A stretch of 64,000 nucleotides of DNA from Streptomyces sp. CHD11. Lineage in GTDB: Bacteria; Actinomycetota; Actinomycetes; Streptomycetales; Streptomycetaceae. A program made the position numbers and the translations under genes. The notes under the pieces were generated by a model, which searched no databases, was not told where the DNA came from, and was given only the letters and a program-made list of their open reading frames with translations. The stretch is taken from positions 62,001 to 126,000 of the forward strand of contig NZ_JABTTS010000006.1 in the NCBI RefSeq assembly GCF_018638295.1, in the 5' to 3' direction. Positions 8,418-16,517 of this stretch are shown in pieces (position 1 is the first letter of the stretch; every line of letters begins with the position of its first letter).

Positions 8418-9547
8418 GCGCCCCGCGACTGCGTCACGGCACGCCGCGGCAGGCCGGGCTCGACGCCGGGGAACTCCGGCACCTGGTCCGGGCGGTCCGG
8501 GCCCGCACCGAGGGGGAGCGGCCCTGGGCGGCGGGCGCCGTCGTGGTCGCCGGCCGCGGCCCGGTGATCGCCGTGCAGGAGGCGGCGGGCTGGGCCGTGC
8601 GCTACGCGTCGTACGACCGCGGCACGGACGCCCCGGTCGAACTGCCGCCCGGCGGCCGCGTCCCGATGACCGTGCACACGCCCTTCGACCTGGCCTCGCT
8701 GACCAAGCTGTTCACCTCCGTCGCCGCCGTGCAGCAGATCGAGCGGGGCACCCTGGGCATCGACGCGCGCGTGGGCGCCTACCTCCCGGACTTCACGGCG
8801 GCGGCCCGGCACGGCATCACCGTGCGCCAGCTGCTCACCCACACCTCCGGACTGCGCCCCGAACTCCCGCTGTACGACCGCGCCGACGACGCGGAACGAC
8901 TCGCGCTGCTCCGCGCGGAACCCCCGGCAGGCGTGCCCGGCACCTACTGCTACTCCGACCTGAACATGCTGCTCCTCCAGCACGTCCTGGAACGCCTCAC
9001 CCGCCGCACACTGGACACGCTGGTCCGGGACGGCATCACCCGGCCGCTCGGCATGACCGCGACCGGCTTCGGTCTGTGCCCGGCCGCGGCCGCGACCGAG
9101 GACCAGCGGCGGCCGTGGGCCAAGGCGGACCGGGGGATGCTGCGGGGCGAGGTGCACGACGAGAACGCCTGGGCGCTGGGGGGCGTGGCCGGCCATGCGG
9201 GACTGTTCTCCACCGGCCGGGACCTCGCCGTGTTCTGCCGCACCCTGCTGGCGGGCGGCTCGTACGGCCCCGCCCGCATCCTCGGCCCCGACTTCACCGA
9301 CCTGCTGTTCACCCCGCCCGGCCTGGGATTCGCCCTGGACCAGCCCTGGTTCATGGGCGGCCTGTCCGGCCGCGGCGCCGCGGGCCACACCGGTTTCACG
9401 GGTACCTCCCTGGTCCTCGACCGCGCCACGGACACCTATCTGATCCTCCTGGCCAACACCGTCCACCCCCGCCGCCCGTCCTCTCCGGACAGCGGCCCCA
9501 GAGCGGAGGCGGCGACCCGGCTGGCCCAGGCGGTACGAGGCATCTGA
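8369..9547 (+). CDS. Beta-lactamase family serine hydrolase
   Basis: A penicillin-binding-fold serine hydrolase (class C beta-lactamase/esterase EstB group) of up to 392 residues. SLTK (about 109-112) carries the catalytic Ser and Lys, YSD (about 192-194) is the second motif, and HTGFTG (about 333) takes the place of the KTG triad. No signal peptide is seen, so it may act in the cytosol, perhaps on esters or cell-wall fragments. The start is uncertain. GTG 8369 overlaps the exporter gene by 49 bases; a CTG at 8414 follows GGCGGGGGC and would give a start directly over the exporter stop. Coexpression with the exporter is likely. Confidence 0.85.
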   Translation: MPSVERADGGEGRGHLSAPRLRHGTPRQAGLDAGELRHLVRAVRARTEGERPWAAGAVVVAGRGPVIAVQEAAGWAVRYASYDRGTDAPVELPPGGRVPMTVHTPFDLASLTKLFTSVAAVQQIERGTLGIDARVGAYLPDFTAAARHGITVRQLLTHTSGLRPELPLYDRADDAERLALLRAEPPAGVPGTYCYSDLNMLLLQHVLERLTRRTLDTLVRDGITRPLGMTATGFGLCPAAAATEDQRRPWAKADRGMLRGEVHDENAWALGGVAGHAGLFSTGRDLAVFCRTLLAGGSYGPARILGPDFTDLLFTPPGLGFALDQPWFMGGLSGRGAAGHTGFTGTSLVLDRATDTYLILLANTVHPRRPSSPDSGPRAEAATRLAQAVRGI

Positions 9548-9593
9548 GGGCGCCTGCCGCCGCCAGGGGCTGGGCACTTGTGCCGGGTGCTGC

Positions 9594-9599
9594 TTGAAT
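9594..9599 (+). promoter_or_regulatory. -10 element for leaderless gene at 9606
   Basis: TTGAAT lies 6 bases before GTG 9606, the spacing expected when the transcript starts at or next to the start codon. The same TTGAAT-to-GTG arrangement occurs at 22975-22989. Confidence 0.5.
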
Positions 9600-9605
9600 G
9601 CGCCA

Positions 9606-10019
9606 GTGATCGAATGGGTGGTGGCCCTCGTGGCCGGCGCGGTCACGGCGTGGTGGTTGGGCCGGAAGGTGCGGCACCGTGCGGTGAGCGCTGCCCGGGG
9701 GGATGTGATCAGGGTTCCCTGCCTGCTGCGGCAGGCTGCCCACGAGGGGCGGTGGCTTCGCGGGCGGATGGCGATGGGGCCGTCCACGATGACATGGGAG
9801 CCCCGTACCCGAGCCGGCGCGGAGGTGCGGTTCCCGGCCAGGCCGACGCGGACCGGCCTGCGTGCGCCGTCGCGGCGCGAGGGAATGAGGATGAATGCCC
9901 GGTGCGCCATCGTCGAGTGCACCTCCCCCGAAGGATCCTTCGGGATCGCCGTGATGCCGAACGAGCTGGGGCAGGTGCTCCTCGCCCTGAGCCGGAACGC
10001 GGCGGAAGAGAGCACGTAG
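9606..10019 (+). CDS. DUF2550-like small membrane-anchored protein
   Basis: A 137-residue protein with one N-terminal membrane helix (VVALVAGAVTAWWL), a basic juxtamembrane patch and a beta-rich cytosolic part ending in FGIAVMPNELGQVLLAL. The layout, including the small domain that begins with RGDVIRVPCLLR, resembles DUF2550 proteins of actinobacteria, which have a PH-like fold and no known role. This match is by architecture only. GTG 9606 is preferred over TTG 9594, because that TTG is part of an apparent -10 box. It stands alone between a serine hydrolase gene and the Rsm22-like gene. Confidence 0.65.
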   Translation: MIEWVVALVAGAVTAWWLGRKVRHRAVSAARGDVIRVPCLLRQAAHEGRWLRGRMAMGPSTMTWEPRTRAGAEVRFPARPTRTGLRAPSRREGMRMNARCAIVECTSPEGSFGIAVMPNELGQVLLALSRNAAEEST

Positions 10020-10251
10020 GGGTGGCGGGTGCCCGGCACGTCGCTCTCGAGCGGGGGCCGTCCTGCTCCCGCCCTCCCCGGCCCCGGTGCCTCAAGGGCC
10101 TGGAAGGTGCCCCGGGACGGCGCGGAAGGGCGCGACGACACCCCCGCAAGCGCCGGGCCGCGCAGACGTCCCCCGACCAACCGACACACAGGCACCCGCG
10201 CGACACCGGCGTCCGCTCGGCCGACGGCCACGGCCGAGCCCCGCACCCCCG

Positions 10252-10257
10252 TAGAAT
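10252..10257 (+). promoter_or_regulatory. -10 element for leaderless gene at 10264
   Basis: TAGAAT ends 6 bases before GTG 10264 and there is no ribosome-binding sequence in between, so a leaderless transcript is likely. No good -35 hexamer is visible. Confidence 0.55.
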
Positions 10258-10263
10258 CGCCGG

Positions 10264-11265
10264 GTGAACGCCCCCGCCTCCTCCCTGTCCACCGCCGAGA
10301 CCCTGCGCTCCGCCCTCGCCGGGCTGCTCGACGGGCTTCCGGCGCGGCAGGCCACGCAGGCCGTCGAGCGGCTGATCGCCACCTACCGCGGGGCGACCCC
10401 CACAGGGGCCCCCATCCTGCGCGACCGCGCCGACGTGGCCGCGTACGCCGCCTACCGCATGCCCGCGACCTTCGAGGCCGTGCGCTCGGCGCTGGAGGCG
10501 TTCGCGGACGCGGTGCCCGGATGGGCGCCCGGCGACCACACCGACATCGGCGGCGGCACCGGCGCCGCGGCCTGGGCCGTGAACGCGACCTGGGGCGGGG
10601 AGCGCCCCGTGACCGTCCTCGACTGGGCGGAACCCGCCCTCGCCCTCGGCCGGGAACTCGCCGCCGCGAACCCCGCCCTGCGGGGGACCCGATGGCACCG
10701 CTCTCGTATCGGATCGGCGCTCACACTCGAGAGCACTGATCTCGTCACCGTCTCCTACGTGCTCAACGAGCTCACCGCCGCCGACCGCGCCGCCCTCGTC
10801 GACGCGGCCGCCGCCGCCGCGCGGTCCGTCGTCATCGTCGAACCCGGCACCCCCGACGGCTACGCCCGCGTCATCGAGGCCCGTGACCGCCTCGTCTCCG
10901 CCGGCTTCCACATCGCCGCCCCCTGTCCGCACAGCGCCGCCTGCCCCATCGTGCCCGGCGCGGACTGGTGCCACTTCTCCGCACGGGTCAGCCGTTCCTC
11001 GCTGCACCGCCAGGTCAAGGGCGGTTCTCTCGCGTACGAGGACGAGAAGTTCGGCTACGTGGCCGCCACCCGCGACCCGGTCACGCCGGCCCCGGCCCGG
11101 GTCGTCCGCAAGCCGCAGATCCGCAAGGGCCAGGTCCTCCTCGACCTCTGCGAGAAGGACCCGGCCCTCGGCCGGACCACGGTCACCAAACGCCACGGCG
11201 ACCTGTACCGGGCGGCCCGGGACACGGACTGGGGCGACCCCTGGCCGCCGCTCCCCGGGGCCTGA
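10264..11265 (+). CDS. Rsm22-like small ribosomal subunit methyltransferase
   Basis: A 333-residue SAM-dependent methyltransferase-fold protein of the Rsm22 family (PF09243). TDIGGGTGAAAWA (about residues 93-105) is the SAM-binding loop. A cysteine cluster CPHSAACP plus DWCHF (about 221-242) matches the conserved Cys region of Rsm22/METTL17 proteins. In eukaryotic relatives this region can bind an iron-sulfur cluster, and the proteins assist small-subunit assembly; the bacterial role is not established. Start GTG 10264 follows a TAGAAT box closely, suggesting leaderless expression. It is monocistronic and convergent with the small DUF6243-type gene. Confidence 0.85.
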   Translation: MNAPASSLSTAETLRSALAGLLDGLPARQATQAVERLIATYRGATPTGAPILRDRADVAAYAAYRMPATFEAVRSALEAFADAVPGWAPGDHTDIGGGTGAAAWAVNATWGGERPVTVLDWAEPALALGRELAAANPALRGTRWHRSRIGSALTLESTDLVTVSYVLNELTAADRAALVDAAAAAARSVVIVEPGTPDGYARVIEARDRLVSAGFHIAAPCPHSAACPIVPGADWCHFSARVSRSSLHRQVKGGSLAYEDEKFGYVAATRDPVTPAPARVVRKPQIRKGQVLLDLCEKDPALGRTTVTKRHGDLYRAARDTDWGDPWPPLPGA

Positions 11266-11275
11266 CCGCCCGCAC

Positions 11276-11467
11276 TCACTTCTCGCCCCGCTGCTCTTGC
11301 TGCTCCCGCTGCTCCCGCAGCTTGCGCAGCAACTCCCGCTTCCGTGCCTGCGGATCGAGCCCGCCCCCGATCCGTCCGCCGCGCCCGCCGCCGCGCAGCG
11401 CCTTGCGGCCGAGGTGCTGTCGGGTGCCGCCGACCCCCAGCATGTCGCCGGTTCCGCCTCGCGTCAT
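11276..11467 (-). CDS. Small DUF6243-type protein
   Basis: A 63-residue, very basic and hydrophilic protein. The order LGVGG-xR-xxL, a Gly/Arg linker, then RKRELLRKLREQ resembles DUF6243 proteins found across Streptomyces; their function is unknown. GGGAAGG precedes ATG 11467. Its promoter region is shared with the divergent TetR gene and contains two inverted repeats, so the TetR protein probably controls it. The family name is from memory of the motif order. Confidence 0.6.
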   Translation of the reverse strand: MTRGGTGDMLGVGGTRQHLGRKALRGGGRGGRIGGGLDPQARKRELLRKLREQREQQEQRGEK

Positions 11468-11499
11468 GGTGACGACCTTCCCTTCCCACGATGGATAGA

Positions 11500-11516
11500 C
11501 GAGACGTGTCGTCTCG
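11500..11516. promoter_or_regulatory. TetR operator candidate 1
   Basis: CGAGAC (11500-11505) and GTCTCG (11511-11516) form a perfect inverted repeat around GTGTC. It lies between the divergent DUF6243-type gene and tetR. Confidence 0.6.
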
Positions 11517-11540
11517 CTTCCTGACTGCACCACTGTCCAA

Positions 11541-11557
11541 CGAGACGCACCGTCTTG
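11541..11557. promoter_or_regulatory. TetR operator candidate 2
   Basis: CGAGAC-N5-GTCTTG repeats the architecture of the 11500-11516 site with one mismatch, 41 bases away and 21 bases before the tetR start. Two like sites suggest autoregulation plus control of the divergent gene. Confidence 0.55.
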
Positions 11558-11578
11558 TCAATCTGGTAACTTCTACCC

Positions 11579-12226
11579 ATGTCCCAGAAACAGTCCGCCG
11601 CCCAGTCGGCCCCCGACGCCACCCGCCGCAGCGAGCGCTCCCGGCGGGCCATCTACGACGCCGCCCTCGCCCTGGTCTCCGAGGTCGGCTACCCGAGGAC
11701 CACCATCGAGGGCATCGCGTCCCGCGCGGGTGTCGGCAAGCAGACGATCTACCGCTGGTGGCCGTCCAAGGCGGACGTGCTCCTGGAGGCGTTCCTCGAC
11801 CTGAGCGAGCGGGCCGCCGAAGAGGCGTCCCGGGCGGCGGGCGGACAGCAGACCACGTACGCACTCCCGGACACCGGCGACCTCGCCGCCGACCTCAAGC
11901 ACGTCCTGCGCGCCACCGTCGACGAACTGCGCGACCCCGCCTTCGAGGCCCCCTCCCGCGCCCTGGCCGCCGAAGGCGTCGTCAACGAGGAGCTCGGCCG
12001 CCGGTTCGTCGCCGCGCTGCTGGAACCACAGCTCCAGCTCTACGTCGACCGTCTGCGCGCGGCCCGGCAGGCCGGAGACATCCGCGCCGACGTCGACCCG
12101 CGTATCGCCCTGGAGCTCTTCGTCTCCCCCCTCGCCCAGCGCTGGCTCCAGTACACGGCCCCCATCAGCCACGAGTACACCGACACCCTCGTCGACTACG
12201 CCCTGTACGGCCTCGCCCCCCGCTGA
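11579..12226 (+). CDS. TetR/AcrR family regulator
   Basis: A 215-residue one-component repressor. The N-terminal helix-turn-helix (about residues 20-65) includes YPRTTIEGIASRAGVGKQTIYRWW, the typical TetR recognition helix. The C-terminal part (about 80-205) resembles the TetR_C_16/AefR-like ligand domain. Ligand and distant targets are unknown. Two inverted repeats CGAGAC-N5-GTCTYG in the shared upstream region suggest it represses itself and the divergent small gene. Start ATG 11579 fits the family length; there is no strong ribosome-binding site. Confidence 0.9.
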   Translation: MSQKQSAAQSAPDATRRSERSRRAIYDAALALVSEVGYPRTTIEGIASRAGVGKQTIYRWWPSKADVLLEAFLDLSERAAEEASRAAGGQQTTYALPDTGDLAADLKHVLRATVDELRDPAFEAPSRALAAEGVVNEELGRRFVAALLEPQLQLYVDRLRAARQAGDIRADVDPRIALELFVSPLAQRWLQYTAPISHEYTDTLVDYALYGLAPR

Positions 12227-12619
12227 CCCCGCCGCCCCTCCGGAGGCCGTACGCCCTCCACCGTCCCGGTACGGCACTGCACCCACCACCCCCGAGCCCC
12301 GCGCGGGGCCGGCGTACGCCGTGTGGGCCCGGGGGCCCGGGGAATCCGGAGCGCACCGCGCGGGTCGGGTCCGCGTCACGGGCGGCCTCGACGCCCGCCT
12401 CGACGCCGGCGCCCGTGGCGCCCGGTGCGCAGCCGGCGGGCCGGGCGTCACGGCTGGTCACCCGCCGCGCGGGCGTCCCCTTCGTCCCGCGGGGCGCCCC
12501 TCGTCCGTTCAGGTCCCCCTCGTCCCACCTGCGCCGATTGTGGGCTCCGGCCCCCCGATGCGCACGATCGTGGAACCATAGGGCATCCTGGTGCGCAGGA
12601 CGGCGAGGCGAGGAGCTAG
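12227..12619. other. Spacer without a recognisable gene
   Basis: This 393-base G+C-rich stretch has open frames but none that resembles a protein. Only the GAGGAG ribosome-binding sequence for the next gene is clear. Confidence 0.5.
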
Positions 12620-13363
12620 ATGAGCGCGGAGTTCGGTGAGCGGAGCGGCCGGCAGGGCCGGATCTCCCAGTGGCTGCGCGGACGCCGACCGAAGCCGGCC
12701 GCCGACGAGGGCGACCGCGAGGCGCTGCTGCTCGCCGCCGCCGGCGCGGGACTGCCGCTGGCGCCCGCCGCACACCCCGCCGCCGAGTACGGCTGCTCCT
12801 GCGACCGCGTGGGCTGTCCCACCCCCGCCCGGCACCCGGTGTCCTTCGCCTGGCAGACGCAGTCCACGACCGACCGTGGCCAGATCGAGCGCTGGGCCCG
12901 CCACCAGCCCGAAGCCAACTTCATCACCGCGACCGGCATGGTGCACGACGTCCTCGACGTCCCCCTCGCCGCCGGCCACGAGGCGCTCACCCGGCTGCTC
13001 GACGCCGGTGTCGAGGTCGGCCCGGTCGCCGCGAGCGACGACGGCCGCCTGCTGTTCTTCACCCTCACCCGCGGCACCCCCGAGGAGGAGGACGAGTGGT
13101 GGCCGTGCGAGCTGGACTGCCACCCGGAAACCATGGACGAGCACCCCGGCCTGCGCTGGCACTGCCGGGGCTCCTACGTCCTGGTACCGCCCGCCCGCCT
13201 GCCCGGCAACGGCGACGGTGACCGGTCGGTGTCCTGGGTGCGCGGCCCCGAGCACCCGCTGCCGGACCCGCTGACGCTGCTGGAGTACCTCACCGAGGCC
13301 TGCGCCCGCCACATCGGCGACCCGGCCGACCACGCGGGCACGGCCTGGCCCTCGCGCCGCTGA
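12620..13363 (+). CDS. Bifunctional primase/polymerase N-domain protein
   Basis: A 247-residue protein resembling the prim-pol domain (PF09250) that occurs alone in many Streptomyces genomes. Visible features are LLLAAAGAGLPLAPA near the N terminus, a Cys-rich insert (GCSCDRVGCPTPARHP, about residues 55-70), the NFITATG...DVLDVP segment where the family usually has its acidic metal ligands, and WHCRGSYVLVPP near residue 180. There is no helicase domain. Only a single LDVP Asp is obvious in the usual acidic motif, so activity is uncertain. GAGGAG precedes ATG 12620. Role unknown; convergent with the lipoprotein gene. Confidence 0.8.
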   Translation: MSAEFGERSGRQGRISQWLRGRRPKPAADEGDREALLLAAAGAGLPLAPAAHPAAEYGCSCDRVGCPTPARHPVSFAWQTQSTTDRGQIERWARHQPEANFITATGMVHDVLDVPLAAGHEALTRLLDAGVEVGPVAASDDGRLLFFTLTRGTPEEEDEWWPCELDCHPETMDEHPGLRWHCRGSYVLVPPARLPGNGDGDRSVSWVRGPEHPLPDPLTLLEYLTEACARHIGDPADHAGTAWPSRR

Positions 13364-13394
13364 GTCACCGGGACCGCCGGCTCGCGCCCGGGAC

Positions 13395-14381
13395 TCACTC
13401 GCCCTTCGCCGACGTCAGTCCCTGGATGCGCCCCAGGACCTCCACCCCGCCGTCCGCCGGGTCCAGCGCCACCTCGTTGGAGACGAACTCCATCGTCAGC
13501 GACTGCCGTATCTCCCCGGTCGTCAGCGCCAGCACGTCCTTGTTCGGGGTCGGTACCGTCGCCCCCGCCGCGGCCGTCTGCTTCTCGAAGTGGCGCGTGG
13601 CGAAGAACACCAGCGCCCCGCCGTCCGCGGTACGCAGCGCCAGCGGCGCGTAGTCGCCGTTCGTCATCGGCTCGTCGATGTACTGCGTGGCCAGACCCGG
13701 CCGCTGTGACTTCTTCGCCCGCGCGGCCCGCCATGCGCTGGTGTACGGACCGTCCGCGAAGACGTCCCCGCCGTCCTTGAGGAACGCGGTGTAGTCCCGG
13801 CTCAACTCGCCCGGTGGGACCGCCACATCGGCCGAGTTCGCGTCCACGGTCTCCGCCCAGCCGTCCCGGTCCGTCTTGAACTCCGGTATGTCGTCCGGGG
13901 CCACCAGCGTCAGGTACGCCGCCTCCCACGGCTCGTCCAGCCCGTTCCGGGTGAACACCAGCAGCCAGCGGACGTCGCCGCCCTTGTTGCCGTCCGCGTC
14001 GGCGAGGAACCAGCGCGGCCAGCCCGCCTTCGCGGGAATGGTGAACCTCGCGTCCGTCAGCTCCAGCGGCGTGTGACGCGGGTTGCCCTCGGGGTTGTTG
14101 ACCCGCCCGGCCTTCAGCCGGGCCTGGTCGATGTCGGCGAGGGCACCGGTGGTGTGATCGGCGTCCAGGGAACCGTCGTACGCCTGGTCGGCCTTGTTGT
14201 ACGCGGCCGTGAACTCCTCGAGCGCCTCGGCGGCTTCGGCGCGGGTGGTGGCCGGGAGCACCTCGCGCTCACCGTGCACCACCACACAGCCGCTCGCCGT
14301 CAGCGACAGGGCGGACACGAGCGCCCATGTGCCGAGCCTGCGGTGCCTGCGGAGCCTTCGAAGGCCGCGATCCCTGCTCAT
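13395..14381 (-). CDS. Predicted lipoprotein of unknown function
   Basis: A 328-residue exported lipoprotein. A long basic N terminus, a hydrophobic stretch and LTASGC (Cys about residue 32) make a type II signal peptide. The mature part is mixed alpha/beta with an early helical section (EALEEFTAAYNKAD). I recognise no catalytic motif. Similar long lipoproteins are common in Streptomyces and are annotated only by DUF numbers. ATG 14381 gives a normal signal-peptide length. It is not clearly in an operon; the haem transporter genes start 124 bases beyond on the same strand. Confidence 0.8.
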   Translation of the reverse strand: MSRDRGLRRLRRHRRLGTWALVSALSLTASGCVVVHGEREVLPATTRAEAAEALEEFTAAYNKADQAYDGSLDADHTTGALADIDQARLKAGRVNNPEGNPRHTPLELTDARFTIPAKAGWPRWFLADADGNKGGDVRWLLVFTRNGLDEPWEAAYLTLVAPDDIPEFKTDRDGWAETVDANSADVAVPPGELSRDYTAFLKDGGDVFADGPYTSAWRAARAKKSQRPGLATQYIDEPMTNGDYAPLALRTADGGALVFFATRHFEKQTAAAGATVPTPNKDVLALTTGEIRQSLTMEFVSNEVALDPADGGVEVLGRIQGLTSAKGE

Positions 14382-14505
14382 CCGGTTCCTTCACCTTCCC
14401 CTTCCCGGAGGCGAACCCTACCGGGGCGAGCAGTCGTGCGAGCGCCGGGACCGGGGAGAGCGGCCACACCGTGACCTGACGGCCGGCCGGGCCGCCGGAT
14501 GCGGG

Positions 14506-15408
14506 TCAGACGGGGGCCCGGTCCTCCCTGGCCGGAAGGACCAGCAGTGCCCCCGTCCGTGGATGCGGGAACACCTCGACCGGCTGGTCGTACACCTGCG
14601 ACAGCAGTTCCCCGGTGAAGACCTCCTCCGGCGGGCCGCCGGCCGCGACCCGGCCGGCGCGCAGGACCGCCACCCGGTGCGCGTAGGCAGCCGCGAGCCC
14701 GAGGTCGTGCAGCACGACGACCACCGCGTCACCGGCGAGAGCTCGCTGCCGGCACAACCGCAGCACCAGCTCCTGGTGCCGAAGGTCGAGAGCGGCCGTC
14801 GGTTCGTCGAGCAGGAGCAGCGGGGTGCGCTGGGCGAGGACCCGGGCGAGTGCGACCCGGGCCCGCTCACCCCCGCTGAGCGCCGAGAACGGGCGGGCGG
14901 CGAAGCCGGTCACCTCGGTGGCGGCCATCGCCCCGGCCACGGCCGCCTCGTCCTCCTCCGGCCGGGCGGCGGCCCAGGGCGCGCGGCCCATCCGCACCAC
15001 CTCCTCGACCGTGAACGGAAAGGAGAGAGCCGCCGACTGGGGCAACACGGCACGGCGCAACGCGAGTTCGCGCGCGGACCAGTCCGACACCGGACGCCCC
15101 AGGATCCGTACGCACCCGGCGGTGGGCGGCAGATCGGCGGCGAGGACGCTCAACAGCGTCGACTTCCCCGCACCGTTGGGCCCGACGAGGGCCAGCACCT
15201 CACCGGCGCGGACCCGGACGCCGACATCGGTGAGAACCTCGCGGGCACCGAGCCGGACGGACAGCCCCTCGGTCTCCGCGAGCACCTCGCCGGGCCCGGG
15301 GGCGGCCGGCGGAGCGGGGTGGCGGCGCGCGCGGATCCCGCGGAGCGTGCCGGGGACACGCATCCCGTCCAGCCTCCTGCCAAGCCTCATGTTTGGCTGC
15401 CGGTTCAT
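14506..15408 (-). CDS. hmuV: Haem ABC transporter ATP-binding protein HmuV
   Basis: A 300-residue ABC ATPase that powers haem import. Walker A is GPNGAGKST (about residue 75), the signature is LSGGERARVALARVL (about 176), Walker B is LLLLDEPTAALD, and the switch His is in VVLHDLG. The N terminus has about 40 extra basic residues before the domain. Its ATG overlaps the TGA of hmuU (ATGA, 15405-15408), so translation is probably coupled. Transcription comes from the iron-box promoter before hmuT. HmuV-type ATPases also serve siderophore permeases; the HtaA neighbours favour haem. Confidence 0.92.
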   Translation of the reverse strand: MNRQPNMRLGRRLDGMRVPGTLRGIRARRHPAPPAAPGPGEVLAETEGLSVRLGAREVLTDVGVRVRAGEVLALVGPNGAGKSTLLSVLAADLPPTAGCVRILGRPVSDWSARELALRRAVLPQSAALSFPFTVEEVVRMGRAPWAAARPEEDEAAVAGAMAATEVTGFAARPFSALSGGERARVALARVLAQRTPLLLLDEPTAALDLRHQELVLRLCRQRALAGDAVVVVLHDLGLAAAYAHRVAVLRAGRVAAGGPPEEVFTGELLSQVYDQPVEVFPHPRTGALLVLPAREDRAPV

Positions 15409-16517
15409 GCCCAGCCTCCCTGCCTGCGCCGGGTCCGGCGCAACAGCCAGAAGAAGAACGGGCTGCCGAGCAGCGCCGTGAGAACACCGAGGGGGAGTTC
15501 GGCGGGATCGGCGACGGTACGGGCCGTGAGATCGGCCGCCAGCAGCACCAGCGCGCCCAGCAGCGCACTGCCCGGCAGCAGGAACCGGTGCCCGGGACCG
15601 GCCGCCATCCGCAGCAGATGCGGCACGACCAGCCCCACGAACCCGACGATCCCCGACACACTCACCGCCGCCGCCGTCAGCAGCGCGATGACCAGGACGA
15701 GCACGATCCGCAGCCGCTCCACATCGACGCCCAGATGCCGGGCCGGGCGTTCGCCGAGCGCCAGCAGGTCGAGCCGGCGGGCGTACAGGGGCGCGACGGC
15801 CAGCCCGAGCGCCGCGCACGGCAGGACCGCGAGCACCTTCGGCCAGGTGGCCTGGGAGAGCGAACCGAGCTGCCAGAAGGTGATCTGGTTGACGGCGGCG
15901 GTGTCCGCGAAGAACAGGAACAGCCCGATGAGGGCGCCCGCGAAGGCGTTCACCGCGATCCCGGTGAGGATCAGCGTCACCACTTCCGTGCGGCCGCCCG
16001 AGCGGGACATCCCGTACACGAGCAGTACGGTGAACAGCCCGGCGGCGAACGCCGGCACCGAGACCGTCCAGTTCCCGGCGAAGTCCCATCCCAGCGTGAT
16101 GGCCGCCACCGCGCCCACCGCCGCGCCGGAGGAGACCCCGATGACGCCCGGTTCGGCGAGCGGATTGCCGAACACGCCCTGCATCAGCGCGCCCGCGCAA
16201 CCCAGCGACGCACCGACGAGCAGGGCGAGCACGATCCTCGGGAACCGTACGTTCCACAGCACCGACTCGGCGACCCGGTCCAGCCCGGTGCCGCCGAGCC
16301 CGATCCGGTGCTGCACGGAGGCGAGCACGTCCCCGACGGGCACGGGATAGGCGCCGGTCCCGGCGGCGACCGGGACAAGGACGAGCAGAGCGGTGACGAG
16401 TCCCGCGGTCAACAGCCAGCCGGTGGTGCGCGGTCGGCGCGGCCGCCTCGGAGATCGGCGGACCGGTTCCGCTACCGGTCCCCGCACGGTCTTCCCGGCA
16501 CTCTCCAGGACGCTCAC
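15405..16517 (-). CDS. hmuU: Haem ABC transporter permease HmuU
   Basis: A 370-residue FecCD-family permease. About ten membrane helices follow a basic cytosolic tail of about 40 residues. Family hallmarks include GASLGCAGALMQGVFGNPLA, the GFVGLVVPHLLR segment (cytosolic coupling helix that contacts the ATPase) and LPLGVLTALLGSPFFFWLL. The GTG start (16517) overlaps the hmuT stop as GTGA, and its own stop overlaps hmuV as ATGA, so all three are translationally linked. In the family it forms a dimer that receives haem from the lipoprotein HmuT. Confidence 0.93.
   Translation of the reverse strand: MSVLESAGKTVRGPVAEPVRRSPRRPRRPRTTGWLLTAGLVTALLVLVPVAAGTGAYPVPVGDVLASVQHRIGLGGTGLDRVAESVLWNVRFPRIVLALLVGASLGCAGALMQGVFGNPLAEPGVIGVSSGAAVGAVAAITLGWDFAGNWTVSVPAFAAGLFTVLLVYGMSRSGGRTEVVTLILTGIAVNAFAGALIGLFLFFADTAAVNQITFWQLGSLSQATWPKVLAVLPCAALGLAVAPLYARRLDLLALGERPARHLGVDVERLRIVLVLVIALLTAAAVSVSGIVGFVGLVVPHLLRMAAGPGHRFLLPGSALLGALVLLAADLTARTVADPAELPLGVLTALLGSPFFFWLLRRTRRRQGGWA

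Noticed and set aside
6948-10246. Very long minus-strand open frames opposite the exporter and hydrolase genes
   Set aside because: Typical antisense frames of high-G+C genes. The plus-strand proteins carry full family motifs.
12321-12581. Small open frames between tetR and the prim-pol gene
   Set aside because: Arg/Pro/Gly-rich translations without ribosome-binding sites or resemblance to proteins.
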